DNA of 64,000 nt from Nitrososphaera sp. (GCA_039938515.1 JBDUUL010000010.1:62001-126000), one strand, 5' to 3'. Positions 1 through 9,723 are shown, counted from the stretch's first letter. Numbers and translations are program-made. Notes: generated by a model from the sequence alone, not told the origin.

Positions 1-1530
1 GCATTCTCACCGGATGGCTTTGGCTATACTTCACTTGGCAGACTCGCCCTTGCCTCTACTACGCTGTTGGCTGCAAAGGGCATCGAACTGGCGACGCGAA
101 AGCCAGCCGCAATCAACAAGTGGATTCATTCGAAGGATGATGTTGTCAGGGCCTCCTATGTCGTCAACTCTATCCTTGATCGGCTCGCAAGACAAAGAAT
201 ACAGCAGTCTTTGGGCGAACAGTTCTACACCGACGTAATTCGCTCAGCAGATTTGCTCTCCCTATGTTGCATACCAAAATATCCGGGAGATCTGAACGGC
301 CTCTTCAAAAGGGTTCTCACAGAGTCGTCCATGCTGCTTTCTCAGGATTGGACGCAGCGGTATCCGGGTCCTGCAGTTTCCTTTGCTTCAGAGTACTCGG
401 GTTTAATTGAAGGTTATCAGGCAAGCCAAGGTGAGAAAGACAAAAGCAGCGGTGATTCAAGCGGCAGCATTTCGTCATTAGCGGAATCGCTATACTCTCT
501 TCTGAAGAAAATACCGCCAGCTTTTAGCGATGGCACATATCTAGCGTATTCAAACCTGCTTGATTCGGGCAAGAACAAGACCACCCGAAACGCGCGTGCG
601 CCGAGTATTATTTCCGAGAGCGATTTCGCCAAGGCGTGTGTTGACTTTGGACTTGAGATAAAGCCGGTTGACGATACCTATGCCGAAATGGTCCGCCAGT
701 TAGCAAGGGACCAGAAAAAAATAGCGGCGCTGCGGGAAACAATTGCCCAGACCTCGCAGGGCTTGAACTTTGATTATTATGACATAGCACGGATGGACTA
801 TGGGTCATACAAGCAGCTAAGCAAGGAGATTGCACTTGAGATCAGGATGATCTCTGAAAGGATAAGCACCATAAAGTATGTGTCGGAAGAGAAGCATTTC
901 CTGGACTCGGGCAACGTGGACCTGCAGGTGGCCATACAAGCCATTGCAAGTCAGTCCGCAAGGGACGACATGTTCTTCAGAGAGGAGGATACAAACAAGA
1001 GTGAAGCCTGGACAATTTTGCTTGACGCTAGCAAAAGCCTTCAGGGTTCAAGCCGAACCGTCAGAACCATTGCTATATGCCTCGCGGAAACTGCGAATCA
1101 AATAATCGGCCAGCGCAACTGGGCAATGTTTGCCTTCTCGGACAGGATTTCCGGCATAAAGTACTATGGCGAGCCATTTGACTTTACTGTCAAGTCAAGA
1201 ATTGGAGGTCTCAAACAGTCTGGACTCACTCACATTCCAGACGCTCTACGGCTGACAAGGAACCTGGCGGGCGGTGCAAGCCAAACGGAAAGAAACTACA
1301 CCATAATGGTCACGGACGGGATCGCGTCGGGCTACTCTAACATAGAAGACGAGTTCTCAAAGTCGGTATCTGAGGTCAAGGGAAGAGGGATAAAGCTGGC
1401 TGCAATTGGAGTTGGGAGCGGGGGAGAAAGCGTTGCGAAAAACGTCAAATTGACACGAACTATCGACCAGCCCGCAGAAGTTGTCAAGGCTTTTGTCGAC
1501 ATTTACTTTGACTTGTCTGCAAGTGCATAA
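1..1530 (+). CDS. VWA (von Willebrand factor A) domain protein, 5' end outside the window
   Basis: The reading frame is open to the first base, so the TTG at 67 is only the first possible start in view and the gene probably begins upstream. The C-terminal third is a VWA domain with an intact metal-ion-dependent adhesion site: DASKS (DxSxS), a Thr in LTHIPDALR and the Asp of VTDG. The helical N-terminal part has no motif I recognise. VWA proteins of the CoxE/NorD kind usually assist a MoxR-type AAA+ ATPase in loading metals or remodelling complexes. A partner ATPase would have to lie upstream of the window. The domain call is firm; the role is inference. Confidence 0.85.
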   Translation, partial: AFSPDGFGYTSLGRLALASTTLLAAKGIELATRKPAAINKWIHSKDDVVRASYVVNSILDRLARQRIQQSLGEQFYTDVIRSADLLSLCCIPKYPGDLNGLFKRVLTESSMLLSQDWTQRYPGPAVSFASEYSGLIEGYQASQGEKDKSSGDSSGSISSLAESLYSLLKKIPPAFSDGTYLAYSNLLDSGKNKTTRNARAPSIISESDFAKACVDFGLEIKPVDDTYAEMVRQLARDQKKIAALRETIAQTSQGLNFDYYDIARMDYGSYKQLSKEIALEIRMISERISTIKYVSEEKHFLDSGNVDLQVAIQAIASQSARDDMFFREEDTNKSEAWTILLDASKSLQGSSRTVRTIAICLAETANQIIGQRNWAMFAFSDRISGIKYYGEPFDFTVKSRIGGLKQSGLTHIPDALRLTRNLAGGASQTERNYTIMVTDGIASGYSNIEDEFSKSVSEVKGRGIKLAAIGVGSGGESVAKNVKLTRTIDQPAEVVKAFVDIYFDLSASA

Positions 1531-1836
1531 ATTACTATGTACTTTTTTACCCCACTAGGCAATCAGTTACAGAGTTGAACTAAGTGACCGTCAGCTGCCG
1601 AGCCCGCCGAATTTCGCAATGCAATCGCCAATTGACGATAGACAATCATGTTCGCTAAGAAAGGAGACTTTATTCTCATTGCAGAACAAACTCTAGTTTA
1701 TGAGAAAGGCTTCTGTATCTCAACATGCCATCGTCTGCTGTCGAAGAGACTTGCTTGGCTCGTTTTTCGCACGTAGACAAAATTACGGAAGCTACTTTTT
1801 ATACTGATCCAGCATTGGTCAAGTTCCGAATCTGAA
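1531..1836 (+). promoter_or_regulatory. Intergenic region with promoter of the TrmB-type gene
   Basis: This stretch holds no convincing gene. A TATA-like element (TTTTTATACT, about 1796-1805) lies about 35 bases before the ATG of the downstream regulator, which fits an archaeal promoter with a short leader. I see nothing else in the region. Confidence 0.5.
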
Positions 1837-2676
1837 ATGCCAGCGGAATACATAGACGAATTCAAGCCTTCAAATCCGAACGAGGGAACGGAGTCAAAAC
1901 TTATCACTGAGCTTCAGAAACTGGACCTGACACTAAACGAGGCCCGGATACTCTTGTTCCTCATTACAAAAGGAAGCGCAAGTGCTGCCGAGGTATCAAG
2001 GCACACTGGAATTCAGAGGACCGAGACGTACAACTACATTTCTACGCTACTCTCAAAGGGCATCGTCTTTTCAACCTTTGACAGGCCGCAAAAGTATCAC
2101 GCGTTGCCAATCGATCAGGTAATCGACACTCTCGTACAGACCAAGCAAAACGCCCTCTCATCGCTTATCGAGAAAAAGGCGGAGTACAACCGACTGATTG
2201 AGACGATTATTAGCAGTACAGTCGGTTTTACAACTGACAAGAAAGAGAGCTATCAGATCGTTATCGGCGACAACTCGATAAACGCCAAGATCAAAAGAAT
2301 GCTAGACGAGGCAAAAGAAGATGTCACAGTCCTTGTAACTGACAAGAACCTTGTCAACTTTTACCATGCAGAAATTACAGACCAGCTAATCAGGCTAACA
2401 GCAAAGGGCGTCCGCGTAAAACTCAGGACACCGTGCAAGAAGGTCATGGACTACTTCAGCGGCGAGGACGAGGAGGGCAAGAAAGATGCAGAGATGCCGA
2501 TATCGCTCAAGACCACTGCGGAACTTGTTCCTGTAAACTTTGTCCTGGTGGACAACAAGGACATCATACTGTTGCTCGAAAGCCAGTCTTCCAAGAAAGC
2601 GGAACTTTGCGGCTTTTATACGAACAACATGTCAATGATTTCCATCTTCAGGTTCATCTTTGATAGCCTTATATAG
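1837..2676 (+). CDS. TrmB-family transcriptional regulator
   Basis: Residues about 25-95 form the winged helix typical of TrmB proteins, with the pattern LTLNEARILLFL, then SAAEVSRHTGI and a recognition helix RTETYNYISTL. Residues about 135-275 form the alpha/beta effector-type domain seen in TrmB and PLD-like sensors (short strands VTVLVTD and VRVKLRTP). TrmB proteins control sugar and energy metabolism genes in archaea, but the ligand cannot be read here. The gene has its own promoter and lies 23 bases before the next gene, so the two may be co-transcribed. Confidence 0.8.
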   Translation: MPAEYIDEFKPSNPNEGTESKLITELQKLDLTLNEARILLFLITKGSASAAEVSRHTGIQRTETYNYISTLLSKGIVFSTFDRPQKYHALPIDQVIDTLVQTKQNALSSLIEKKAEYNRLIETIISSTVGFTTDKKESYQIVIGDNSINAKIKRMLDEAKEDVTVLVTDKNLVNFYHAEITDQLIRLTAKGVRVKLRTPCKKVMDYFSGEDEEGKKDAEMPISLKTTAELVPVNFVLVDNKDIILLLESQSSKKAELCGFYTNNMSMISIFRFIFDSLI

Positions 2677-2699
2677 TTGAATGAGACTAAGCCTGCGTA

Positions 2700-3446
2700 T
2701 TGTCGGGCCTCTCATTTGACACTGTGCTAGACAGGGTGAGCTCTGAGCTAGAGGGCTCGCTGGTATTTGCAGGAGCATTGGACAATAATGCAAAGCTCCT
2801 TGGCTTTAGAAAAGGGACTTCCAAGATGGCCCTGCCAGTCGAAAGGCACGAGACCTTGGATGTCCAGATTTCACTTTTGTTTTCACTTTTGCACCAGCTC
2901 GAAGACATTGCCGGGCCCCACACCTACACAGTAACGCGGTTTGGCAAGTACAACATTTTCCTTTTCGGGACCAATGACATCCACCTTTTCATTGTTTCAA
3001 ACCCTGACAATGACGCTAATATCAGCAGAGTCATGTCGGGTATTTTAAGAAATGAGACAGAGGAATCTGACACGGGTCCAAGGTCTGACCCAAGAGCGAA
3101 GGTTGCCGCAGCACTTGCACCGGTTACAGCAAAGAACCCTCCAGGGCCGGACCGCTCAAAATTCGAAAACAAGTCTCACGCAAGGCCCGCGCAGAGATCG
3201 AATTCCGGTTCCAAGCCCGGCGCAATAATGATGCTGGAAGGCTATTTCCTGGGAACAGGTCCTGGACTCGAAATTGACGAAGACTCGGAAGGCTATATCA
3301 TCAGATCCTCTGGTGAAGGCGGAGCAAAGGTTCCGTTTTCTCTTGTTGAGAGAATTAATTCCACCTTCGGCGACAAGATCGAAATCGTCTCATTTGACAA
3401 CGACAAGGACGGTCGCCCAGTCATTCGAATTATGCCCAAGGAATAA
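2700..3446 (+). CDS. Conserved hypothetical protein with a roadblock-like N-terminal domain
   Basis: It begins with TTG; a nearby ATG at 2681 is out of frame. Residues 1-120 look like an alpha/beta roadblock-type or profilin-like fold, with strands LVFAGALD, YNIFLFG and DIHLFIVS. By eye this region resembles the protein at 19430, which has the same order of helices and strands. A low-complexity linker rich in Pro, Ala and Arg follows, then a C-terminal 75-residue domain ending in VIRIMPKE. No catalytic motif is visible. It follows the TrmB-type gene closely and may share its transcript. Function unknown. Confidence 0.6.
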   Translation: MSGLSFDTVLDRVSSELEGSLVFAGALDNNAKLLGFRKGTSKMALPVERHETLDVQISLLFSLLHQLEDIAGPHTYTVTRFGKYNIFLFGTNDIHLFIVSNPDNDANISRVMSGILRNETEESDTGPRSDPRAKVAAALAPVTAKNPPGPDRSKFENKSHARPAQRSNSGSKPGAIMMLEGYFLGTGPGLEIDEDSEGYIIRSSGEGGAKVPFSLVERINSTFGDKIEIVSFDNDKDGRPVIRIMPKE

Positions 3447-3670
3447 CTCAATACTCGCTCGAATAAATCAGTCTTCAAAAAGTCTCCACGTCACTTGCTA
3501 GCCAATAAGATAAATCTGCAACTATGGTATTGGAATTCTAAGGATAATCCTACAAGAAATAAGACGTCGTGGGCAGCCAGCGCGCCTGCTCTATTCAGTA
3601 TTCGGCAGAGTGTTTTTCTGTTTACGTACTGGTGATAATATCGGCCCATAAGGCTCAAAGAAGCATTGTA

Positions 3671-4126
3671 ATGGCTCCCTTAGGGGCTCGCACAAGACGA
3701 AAAGGCCGTAGAGGCATCAGTGTAGTAATCACTAGCCTGATGCTGGTAGTCGCAGTTTCATTATTCGGCTCGTTTCTTCTATCGTGGGGAAATTCATATT
3801 TTGCCTCACAGCAGGTGGCCATATCAAATCAAACCAATTCACGCCTGAACCAAGTTCGGGAGTCTGTGGTAATAGAGGATGCATGGTTCTTCCACAATAA
3901 TACAGGCAATTTTGCGACGGTGACGATACGCAATGCCGGCAACAACGGGTTTACCGTCGCATGGGTGACAGTCAACAACTCTATCGCATGGAACAAGGGG
4001 TTGCCCATCCAGAATGCAACTTACTCGCAAGTCACATTCCCGCTCGGCTGGCATAGCGGGGACCTTCAAAAGGTCGGTGTAACGACCAAGTCCGGAACAT
4101 CAACACAGCAGGCCTGGCAGTCATGA
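3671..4126 (+). CDS. Type IV pilin/archaellin-like secreted protein
   Basis: I chose the ATG at 3671 because the protein then begins with a short basic leader followed directly by a class III prepilin signal: RRG, the cut point for a PibD/FlaK-type peptidase, then the hydrophobic helix ISVVITSLMLVVAVSLFG. An upstream in-frame start at 3569 would add 34 unlike residues. The mature part is about 130 residues, beta-rich and with many Asn/Thr, as in archaeal pilins. Its stop overlaps the start of the next gene by four bases (ATGA), so the two surface proteins are translationally coupled. Confidence 0.75.
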   Translation: MAPLGARTRRKGRRGISVVITSLMLVVAVSLFGSFLLSWGNSYFASQQVAISNQTNSRLNQVRESVVIEDAWFFHNNTGNFATVTIRNAGNNGFTVAWVTVNNSIAWNKGLPIQNATYSQVTFPLGWHSGDLQKVGVTTKSGTSTQQAWQS

Positions 4127-5871
4127 GAGCGACCAGAACACGGCGTGGCATTTCCGCGGTTATAGGCGGTATTTTCATGGTCCTTCTGATTGCTGGAGCC
4201 GTGAACATGACTATATGGTCAATCCAACAGCAGAACCAGGTTACCGGAGCAATAATTCAAAAGGCAAATTCCAATCTTGCACAGCTCAACGAAAAGATTG
4301 CTGTAAGCGACCTTAGAATTACAAACAACAAACTCAATATCACTACGCAGAACACAGGCGGGACGGCAGCCAACATTCAGGCAATTTATGTCGTCAACAA
4401 GACAAGCAATACCGAATACAGATACAGCGTCAATTATGTTGTCGACGGCAAGAACTCTGTAACCAACATTGGGCAGAACATTCCATTTACAGTTTACAAT
4501 AATGCGGCATATTCTGTCAGGCTCGTGACCCAGGCAGGAAATACCGCGACTGCATCGTACACTCCGCTGTCACAGCTTGCGCTGCCCATGGCGCTGTATG
4601 CCATACCTCCTACCGTTCAGCCGAACGATAACATCACGCTTCTCTATACGGTGACAAACAATGTGACAAGCACCGGCAATTCGCTAACTGTAACGCCGAC
4701 CATGTCAACCTCTATGAGTTGCAGTCCTCCAGGACCCAGCTGCCAGTTGACGCCGGTTGTCACTCCATCAGCGACTACCATAGCTAGGGGGAATACAGCG
4801 CTTTTCAAGTGGGTATATACCGTGAACGCTCCAGACATGACCACGCTAACATTCAATGCCTCACTTGTCGGCGCAAAGAACGGCAACTATGTGATTGAAA
4901 AGGGCTCAGCCCGGCTTGTGCAAGCGTCGCAGACATCATTCCAATCAGACCAGCTAGTATCCTCAACTCTGGTTCAGCGACCAGAGATATTTGCGATGTT
5001 TCCAAACCCGTTCGGAATCTCCAATCAGAACGGAATCTGGGGTGTTGCAGTCGCCAACCCGACATTGCAGCCGATGAACGTAACAAAAATAATCATCACC
5101 GTAACCTCGCCGAGAGGCCAGTCAAATGACAAGATCTTTGATACTTCCGGCGGAAAATGCAATCCTCAGACTGTAAGTCCAACAGGGACGAATTATTGGA
5201 CATGCCCCGGCGTGAACATGATACAGTGGAGAAAAACCTCGGGCTATATAATCAACGGTCCGTCAGCGATGGCATTTCTTAGCTCCGTAGCTCCTGGTTC
5301 ATTAGCCGCAGCAGGGGATCTGCCTGCTTTCAATATTGACGTCACGGTATTTACCAATATGGGACAGTTCGGAAAGTCCGGCTATGCGAGCAGCATTCAA
5401 AATACAGGTTCTATGCCTAACGTCTACCTTTCTTCTGCCGTCAATTCTACTGTCACATCAAACATGGTAGGAAATTATACCGGTTTGAAGTCGGGAACTA
5501 CAAAAACGTTCAACGCTACTATTGCAAATCTGGATACTTCTGGTTCATATAAAATCAATTCAGGCTCGAGGCTGGTCATCGATATACCCAAATGCTTTTC
5601 CAATGTGCAGGTATTGCACAGCAATGACTTCATTTTATCAGGACCCACACAATATTCTGATGGCTCGTGGCAAATTATTGGTACGCTCAAGCATGATTTG
5701 ACGGGTGTTTCGCCCAATGCCGCTCGAACCATCCAGTTCTCTGCTACAATTCAAGCCCAGCCTCAGTCGATGGTCTACATAATGTATGTCTTGGGTGATG
5801 GAGACTCCGAAGGCGGCACTGCTTTTCCGATAGGTCCCCTCTCAGAGGTTCCCATGCAAGTGACGCCCTGA
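4123..5871 (+). CDS. Large pilin-like surface protein
   Basis: The N-terminus repeats the class III prepilin signal of the preceding gene: a basic leader TRRG, then the hydrophobic helix ISAVIGGIFMVLLIAGAVN. The remaining roughly 550 residues are Ser/Thr/Asn-rich, beta-strand-rich and contain several DUF11/CARDB-like stretches about tissue-like adhesive repeats (for example ITLLYTVTNNVT and TFNATIANLD). Four cysteines lie in two close pairs (SCSPPGPSC; GKCNPQ with WTCPG). It is much longer than a structural pilin, so I infer an adhesin or tip subunit displayed on a pilus formed with the smaller partner. Confidence 0.7.
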   Translation: MRATRTRRGISAVIGGIFMVLLIAGAVNMTIWSIQQQNQVTGAIIQKANSNLAQLNEKIAVSDLRITNNKLNITTQNTGGTAANIQAIYVVNKTSNTEYRYSVNYVVDGKNSVTNIGQNIPFTVYNNAAYSVRLVTQAGNTATASYTPLSQLALPMALYAIPPTVQPNDNITLLYTVTNNVTSTGNSLTVTPTMSTSMSCSPPGPSCQLTPVVTPSATTIARGNTALFKWVYTVNAPDMTTLTFNASLVGAKNGNYVIEKGSARLVQASQTSFQSDQLVSSTLVQRPEIFAMFPNPFGISNQNGIWGVAVANPTLQPMNVTKIIITVTSPRGQSNDKIFDTSGGKCNPQTVSPTGTNYWTCPGVNMIQWRKTSGYIINGPSAMAFLSSVAPGSLAAAGDLPAFNIDVTVFTNMGQFGKSGYASSIQNTGSMPNVYLSSAVNSTVTSNMVGNYTGLKSGTTKTFNATIANLDTSGSYKINSGSRLVIDIPKCFSNVQVLHSNDFILSGPTQYSDGSWQIIGTLKHDLTGVSPNAARTIQFSATIQAQPQSMVYIMYVLGDGDSEGGTAFPIGPLSEVPMQVTP

Positions 5872-5925
5872 CGGACGGATCTCCATGCTAGCTGGAAAAA
5901 AGGGAAGTCTAGATGCGATGGCCGC

Positions 5926-6321
5926 CTATTTGCTGTTGGTTATTATTCCCTTGATAACCTGGTTGTCAAGCAGCGCGTCAATGAGCTTGGTTCGCTCTTC
6001 CTTTGGAAGCTCATTGGACGTCTCCAGTGAATCAATGGCCTTGAGCTTCCAATAGTTCACCAAGGCGTCGTTGACCGTCAGCTGCGAGTCGTAAACGATT
6101 TTGCCAAAAGCAGTAAGCAGGTACTTGCCGCTTTTCTTGCGTACAAGACCTGCCTTTGACATTCTTGATAATCGAGAGTAATACTGCTTGCGTGTTAGCT
6201 TTGTCTTTTCCTTCAGGCTTTCACTGTCAATCATCCCGCTTGAAATTGTGGTAAAAAGCTCGAGGGATTTGTCGTCGGCAATGGTTCGTAGCACGGACGC
6301 AGTGGTCTGCGATTTTGCCAT
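5926..6321 (-). CDS. Small winged-helix DNA-binding protein
   Basis: The 131-residue protein has a winged-helix core at residues about 5-80: SLELFTTISSG, SLKEKTKLTRKQYYSRLSRM as the recognition helix, and a beta wing GLVRKKSGKYLLTAFG. A helical tail follows. The same architecture forms the N-terminus of the larger regulator at 7577-8464, where MSKKQFYIRLRKLRDAGL aligns with the recognition helix here. Such single-domain wHTH proteins are abundant in Nitrososphaera. A TATA-like TATATA run lies about 25-30 bases before the ATG. Target genes are unknown. Confidence 0.7.
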   Translation of the reverse strand: MAKSQTTASVLRTIADDKSLELFTTISSGMIDSESLKEKTKLTRKQYYSRLSRMSKAGLVRKKSGKYLLTAFGKIVYDSQLTVNDALVNYWKLKAIDSLETSNELPKEERTKLIDALLDNQVIKGIITNSK

Positions 6322-6442
6322 TTTCTAGATATGTTCATTGCAATATGTGTATATATGCGCATTGTCGCTTCCAAAGACATATTGCTCTGTAAAATGCCCG
6401 TTTTTGGACAAACACTTTTTCCTTTACAAAAGTGTCCGGTAC

Positions 6443-7405
6443 TTAAACAAGAATTGTACCGGCTATGATCGCGGACTGCATTAAAAAGTGCAGCGGCATA
6501 AGTCTCGCATGTTGGCTTCGAATTGCTTCCGACTTTGCCTCTAACCTGCTTGTCCTGATGATGTTGACAAGGATAAGCGAGGAGACGATACTCATTACTA
6601 TAGCGCCTGTGATGCCGAGAGACGAAGAAAAGTAGAGAACCCAGGACGCGGCTGACATTGTGCAGGCTGTCGCGCCAATCATTACGAGCGTGGCTTTCCT
6701 CCCAATTACTACCGGGATGGTCTTCCTTCCGGCTGCCGCATCTCCCTCTATGTCGCCCAAGTCGTTGTACGGCGAGGTGACAAATACCATCATCAGGACC
6801 ATCAGCGACCCGTATGCAAGCACCGATGAAACTGCCAGGTTGCTGAGATCCGAGCCGACAGTCGATCCCAGCATTAGCGACAGCGACATGTAGACGCCTA
6901 TTGTTAGCGTCTTTACCACAAACCTGTCCTTCAGCGCGACCTTCGGCGCAGAATACAGGATGCCGATAGCGATCATTGGCACGATTAGTAAGATTGTTGC
7001 CAGGTTCCCCGTTGACAAGGCGATCAGACCTGCAACTGCGTTGGTAGAAATTATGAAAAACACAGCCTGCCTTTTCGTGACAATCCCCATAGGAATCGGC
7101 CGCCTTTTCTTGTTCATGCGGTCAAGGTCGGCGTCCGTGAGGTCATTTAGTACATACAGGCCGACAGTTAGCAGAAGCGTGATTGCAGGAAGGGCCATCA
7201 TCCTCTCGACTAGAACAAGCGACTCTCCCTGCAAAGCCAGCCCCGGTAGACCGCCAGACGTACAAAACAAGCCTGTAACGGTTGACATCATGAACACCAA
7301 GCCGTGCTTTCTCCTGGAGGCAAACAAAATGCCCAGAGACTTCAAGTATGCAGACGGGCCCAGCCTCGAGCTTCTGCCGAGATTGCGGATGTGCAGGAAG
7401 GACAA
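6443..7405 (-). CDS. UbiA-family prenyltransferase
   Basis: This is an integral membrane protein with about eight hydrophobic segments. Both Asp-rich motifs of the UbiA superfamily are present: NDLTDADLDR near residue 87, which binds the prenyl diphosphate through Mg2+, and NDLGDIEGD near residue 214. The motif RRPIPMG after the first box is typical of archaeal members. The family includes geranylgeranylglyceryl-phosphate synthases of membrane lipid synthesis and quinone prenyltransferases, and I cannot tell these apart here. The start is TTG. About 170 bases without a gene separate it from the upstream regulator. Confidence 0.85.
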   Translation of the reverse strand: MSFLHIRNLGRSSRLGPSAYLKSLGILFASRRKHGLVFMMSTVTGLFCTSGGLPGLALQGESLVLVERMMALPAITLLLTVGLYVLNDLTDADLDRMNKKRRPIPMGIVTKRQAVFFIISTNAVAGLIALSTGNLATILLIVPMIAIGILYSAPKVALKDRFVVKTLTIGVYMSLSLMLGSTVGSDLSNLAVSSVLAYGSLMVLMMVFVTSPYNDLGDIEGDAAAGRKTIPVVIGRKATLVMIGATACTMSAASWVLYFSSSLGITGAIVMSIVSSLILVNIIRTSRLEAKSEAIRSQHARLMPLHFLMQSAIIAGTILV

Positions 7406-7576
7406 CTATAGAAGCAGCTGCTACATGCGACATCTGCATTGGCACTCTTTTCCCAAGGTATGTAGATCTGATTACATCAAGCGGAAAATACCCTCTAATG
7501 GACATTGCGAAGCCTTGATGTCCGAGAGGTGCATTTGTTATGCCGCTTCTGATGCTTGTTAGAATGCCTGAAGCGG

Positions 7577-8464
7577 CTATCGCCGAATTTCCGCCAGCCA
7601 CAAAGGTGCGCTAGCGGCCTTTGCCAGCGAATCAAAGTACTTGACTAAAGTCTGGGCCAAGTAGGCGTCGTCATGGCTTGCAATCCCTATCGTAAAGTCC
7701 TGAGGGTTGGCCGGAGATATTACCTCAAATGCTGCCTGCCTGCCGTCAATGACTGCAAAGCTTACCGGAACAGGGCAAGTCCTCAGGTTGAACCTGGGCG
7801 ACTTTATCATTTCCTGCACAAGCTCGTAGGATTCCTTGTTGTGTGGCGTGCGCAGTACCGCATTAAGTCTGCTTTCCAGGCTCGTCTGAGTTGGATTGCC
7901 GTCGAGCAGGTTGAGCGTGATCCCCTTTCTGTGCAGCTGCAAGAGTTTGGCGGATATCTTTGGATCATGATATCTTGTAGCAAAGTAAATCTGCTCTTGG
8001 GCTCCTTCCAAGAGCTTGCCCACCTCATGCACGAGCTGTTCAAAGTCCTTGACAATGGTAAACCCTGAAAGCTGTGACGGACTTAGGAGCTCTCTGAGCT
8101 TTGAGCCCTCTATGAATTCGTTGACAATGCTTTCCTTGTGGGATAGGGGTATGTCCTTATCCGCCCGGATAATGTCAATCGCGCGCAGGCTTCCATGGTT
8201 TTCCAGGATTTCTTCCATGGATTTTACGTGCTTGTTGTAGACAAGAGAACCAAAGGTTGTGGTATTATATCTGGAAGATTTTTTTTCAATTAGACCCGCG
8301 TCACGGAGCTTGCGGAGCCGGATATAGAACTGCTTCTTGCTCATCTTGCCTTCGTAGCTCGAAGAGGAACCGCCGAGACCTGTGTATGCCCTGCCAAGGA
8401 TTGTTCTTGTCCGCCTGTCTGCCAGCATGGCAAAAATTTGCTCCATAGTTGCGGGGCTCTGCAT
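7577..8464 (-). CDS. Winged-helix regulator with PLD-like sensor domain
   Basis: Residues about 1-95 form a winged helix with the recognition helix MSKKQFYIRLRKLRDAGL. Residues about 140-290 form an alpha/beta domain of the phospholipase-D-like type used as a sensor in TrmB-like archaeal regulators (QIYFATRYHDPKIS, GITLNLLDG), without the HKD catalytic motif. I prefer the ATG at 8464 over the TTG seven codons upstream, because a TATA element (ACTTAAATAA, about 8492-8501) lies some 30 bases before it, which would give an almost leaderless mRNA. Ligand and targets unknown. Confidence 0.7.
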   Translation of the reverse strand: MQSPATMEQIFAMLADRRTRTILGRAYTGLGGSSSSYEGKMSKKQFYIRLRKLRDAGLIEKKSSRYNTTTFGSLVYNKHVKSMEEILENHGSLRAIDIIRADKDIPLSHKESIVNEFIEGSKLRELLSPSQLSGFTIVKDFEQLVHEVGKLLEGAQEQIYFATRYHDPKISAKLLQLHRKGITLNLLDGNPTQTSLESRLNAVLRTPHNKESYELVQEMIKSPRFNLRTCPVPVSFAVIDGRQAAFEVISPANPQDFTIGIASHDDAYLAQTLVKYFDSLAKAASAPLWLAEIRR

Positions 8465-8542
8465 AATTAGGGGACAAGTAGCCAAGGTATTATTTAAGTA
8501 TTATAATTATCTCCCCTTTTGGGAATCGCTTCTAGCCTGAAA

Positions 8543-9220
8543 TCACTGGAGAATTGCCGCAGCAGTGTCGCGTACTCTCTGCTGCTGCTCCTCGATCTGT
8601 TCGTCGGCATTTATCACCGTAAAGCCTTCCTTCTGCACCATCGCATCATACTGATCCGTTATGCGCCCCTGAAAGATTCTATAGCTCTCGTACGGGTCGC
8701 TGCTAAGGTTGAGGTCCATACCCGCTTCGTAGAACTTGAGCTTGGGCCTGCCGGCCAGTATTCTGTCGATTGCAACGTCTACCGAGACTCTGAAATAGAA
8801 GGTAATGTCCGGCTTGGTAGCAAATCCGTACACTTTGCGGACCCAGTCCGGACTGCAGCCGCGAACGACATCCCTAGCAAACGCGGTGTAGATGTACCGG
8901 TCTGCAAGAACAATGTACCCTGCACGGAGCAGCGGAAAGATGTTCCGCTCGTACCTGGCAGCAAAGTCTGTTGCGTGCAAAAGGCTAAAGGTTGTCGGAG
9001 TCAGGAGGTTCTTCTTTTTGCCCTTTGAAATGATCTCCTTTACCTGCTCCGAGGAATTCCATTCAGTGAAAAAGACAGAGTGGCCTTTGTATTTCAGCCA
9101 TTTTTCAAGCAGGCGGATCTGAGTTGACTTGCCCGAGCCGTCTATTCCCTCTACAACAATCAATTTTCCGGGGACGTGAAGCTCCTTGCCTGACTCGGCC
9201 TTTACAGTCTTGACGCTCAA
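8543..9220 (-). CDS. tmk: Thymidylate kinase
   Basis: This enzyme phosphorylates dTMP to dTDP for DNA synthesis. The P-loop GIDGSGKST is at residues 25-33, the DRY motif (ADRYIYTAFARD) that holds the nucleotide is in the middle, and the length of 225 residues is usual. The lid region contains RVSVDVAIDRILAGR. The start is TTG, with a 17-residue leader before the first strand; a later start is possible but the leader is not unusual. It stands alone, with the neighbouring genes functionally unrelated. Confidence 0.9.
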   Translation of the reverse strand: MSVKTVKAESGKELHVPGKLIVVEGIDGSGKSTQIRLLEKWLKYKGHSVFFTEWNSSEQVKEIISKGKKKNLLTPTTFSLLHATDFAARYERNIFPLLRAGYIVLADRYIYTAFARDVVRGCSPDWVRKVYGFATKPDITFYFRVSVDVAIDRILAGRPKLKFYEAGMDLNLSSDPYESYRIFQGRITDQYDAMVQKEGFTVINADEQIEEQQQRVRDTAAAILQ

Positions 9221-9335
9221 ATCCGCTCACAGGGAACGGATCCCAGCTATATCAACATACATCGATTTGCTTTCGTTCAGAACTCGTTAGACTATTGCTG
9301 GTGATTCCGCAACCCTGGCACTTTGCGTCTGCCTG

Positions 9336-9494
9336 CTAGATTGGAAGGGTTATGCTCTCCATCGAATCGGGGTGACGTTCCTTATAGTGGCGGACCATTT
9401 CCTTTGCGCTTTCAAAATCAATGAGGCAGATCTCGCACGAATATGCGTGGGCAGGTTCGGGTGTGTCTCTTTTTTCGGTATCCTCTGAAACCAT
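9336..9494 (-). CDS. Single C2H2 zinc-finger microprotein
   Basis: A 52-residue protein begins at ATG 9494 (MVSEDTEKRD) and ends with TAG at 9336. It carries one classical C2H2 finger, CEIC-x12-H-x4-H (CEICLIDF...MVRHYKERH). A short acidic N-terminus precedes the finger. Tiny C2H2 proteins are common in Nitrososphaera and are probably nucleic-acid or protein-binding adaptors. The conserved spacing of Cys and His supports a real gene; function unknown. Confidence 0.7.
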   Translation of the reverse strand: MVSEDTEKRDTPEPAHAYSCEICLIDFESAKEMVRHYKERHPDSMESITLPI

Positions 9495-9723
9495 GCAATG
9501 TTGACACCATTAAAACTATTAAACTTTTCTTGAATAGAACAATAGATTTTGATACATTCAAGAAAAAGCCTCTGAAATAGTGACTAGAAAGACCTGTTTG
9601 CCAGAAATCTTTTGCAAACAATTTTAAATACATTCACCAAAAACTTATTCTAATTGCAGCAAGAACGCCCGCAAAAACGTTTTTCTTTGCAAAGCTCATA
9701 GAAAACAATAGCAGAACTAATCA

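Noticed and set aside
1-1530. The VWA protein as part of a gas vesicle or MoxR system
   Set aside because: The gvp genes are 54 kb away and no AAA+ ATPase is in view, so this cannot be supported.
7143-7601. A 152-codon frame on the minus strand overlapping the UbiA gene
   Set aside because: It lies mostly in another frame of the clear prenyltransferase gene and has no domain character.
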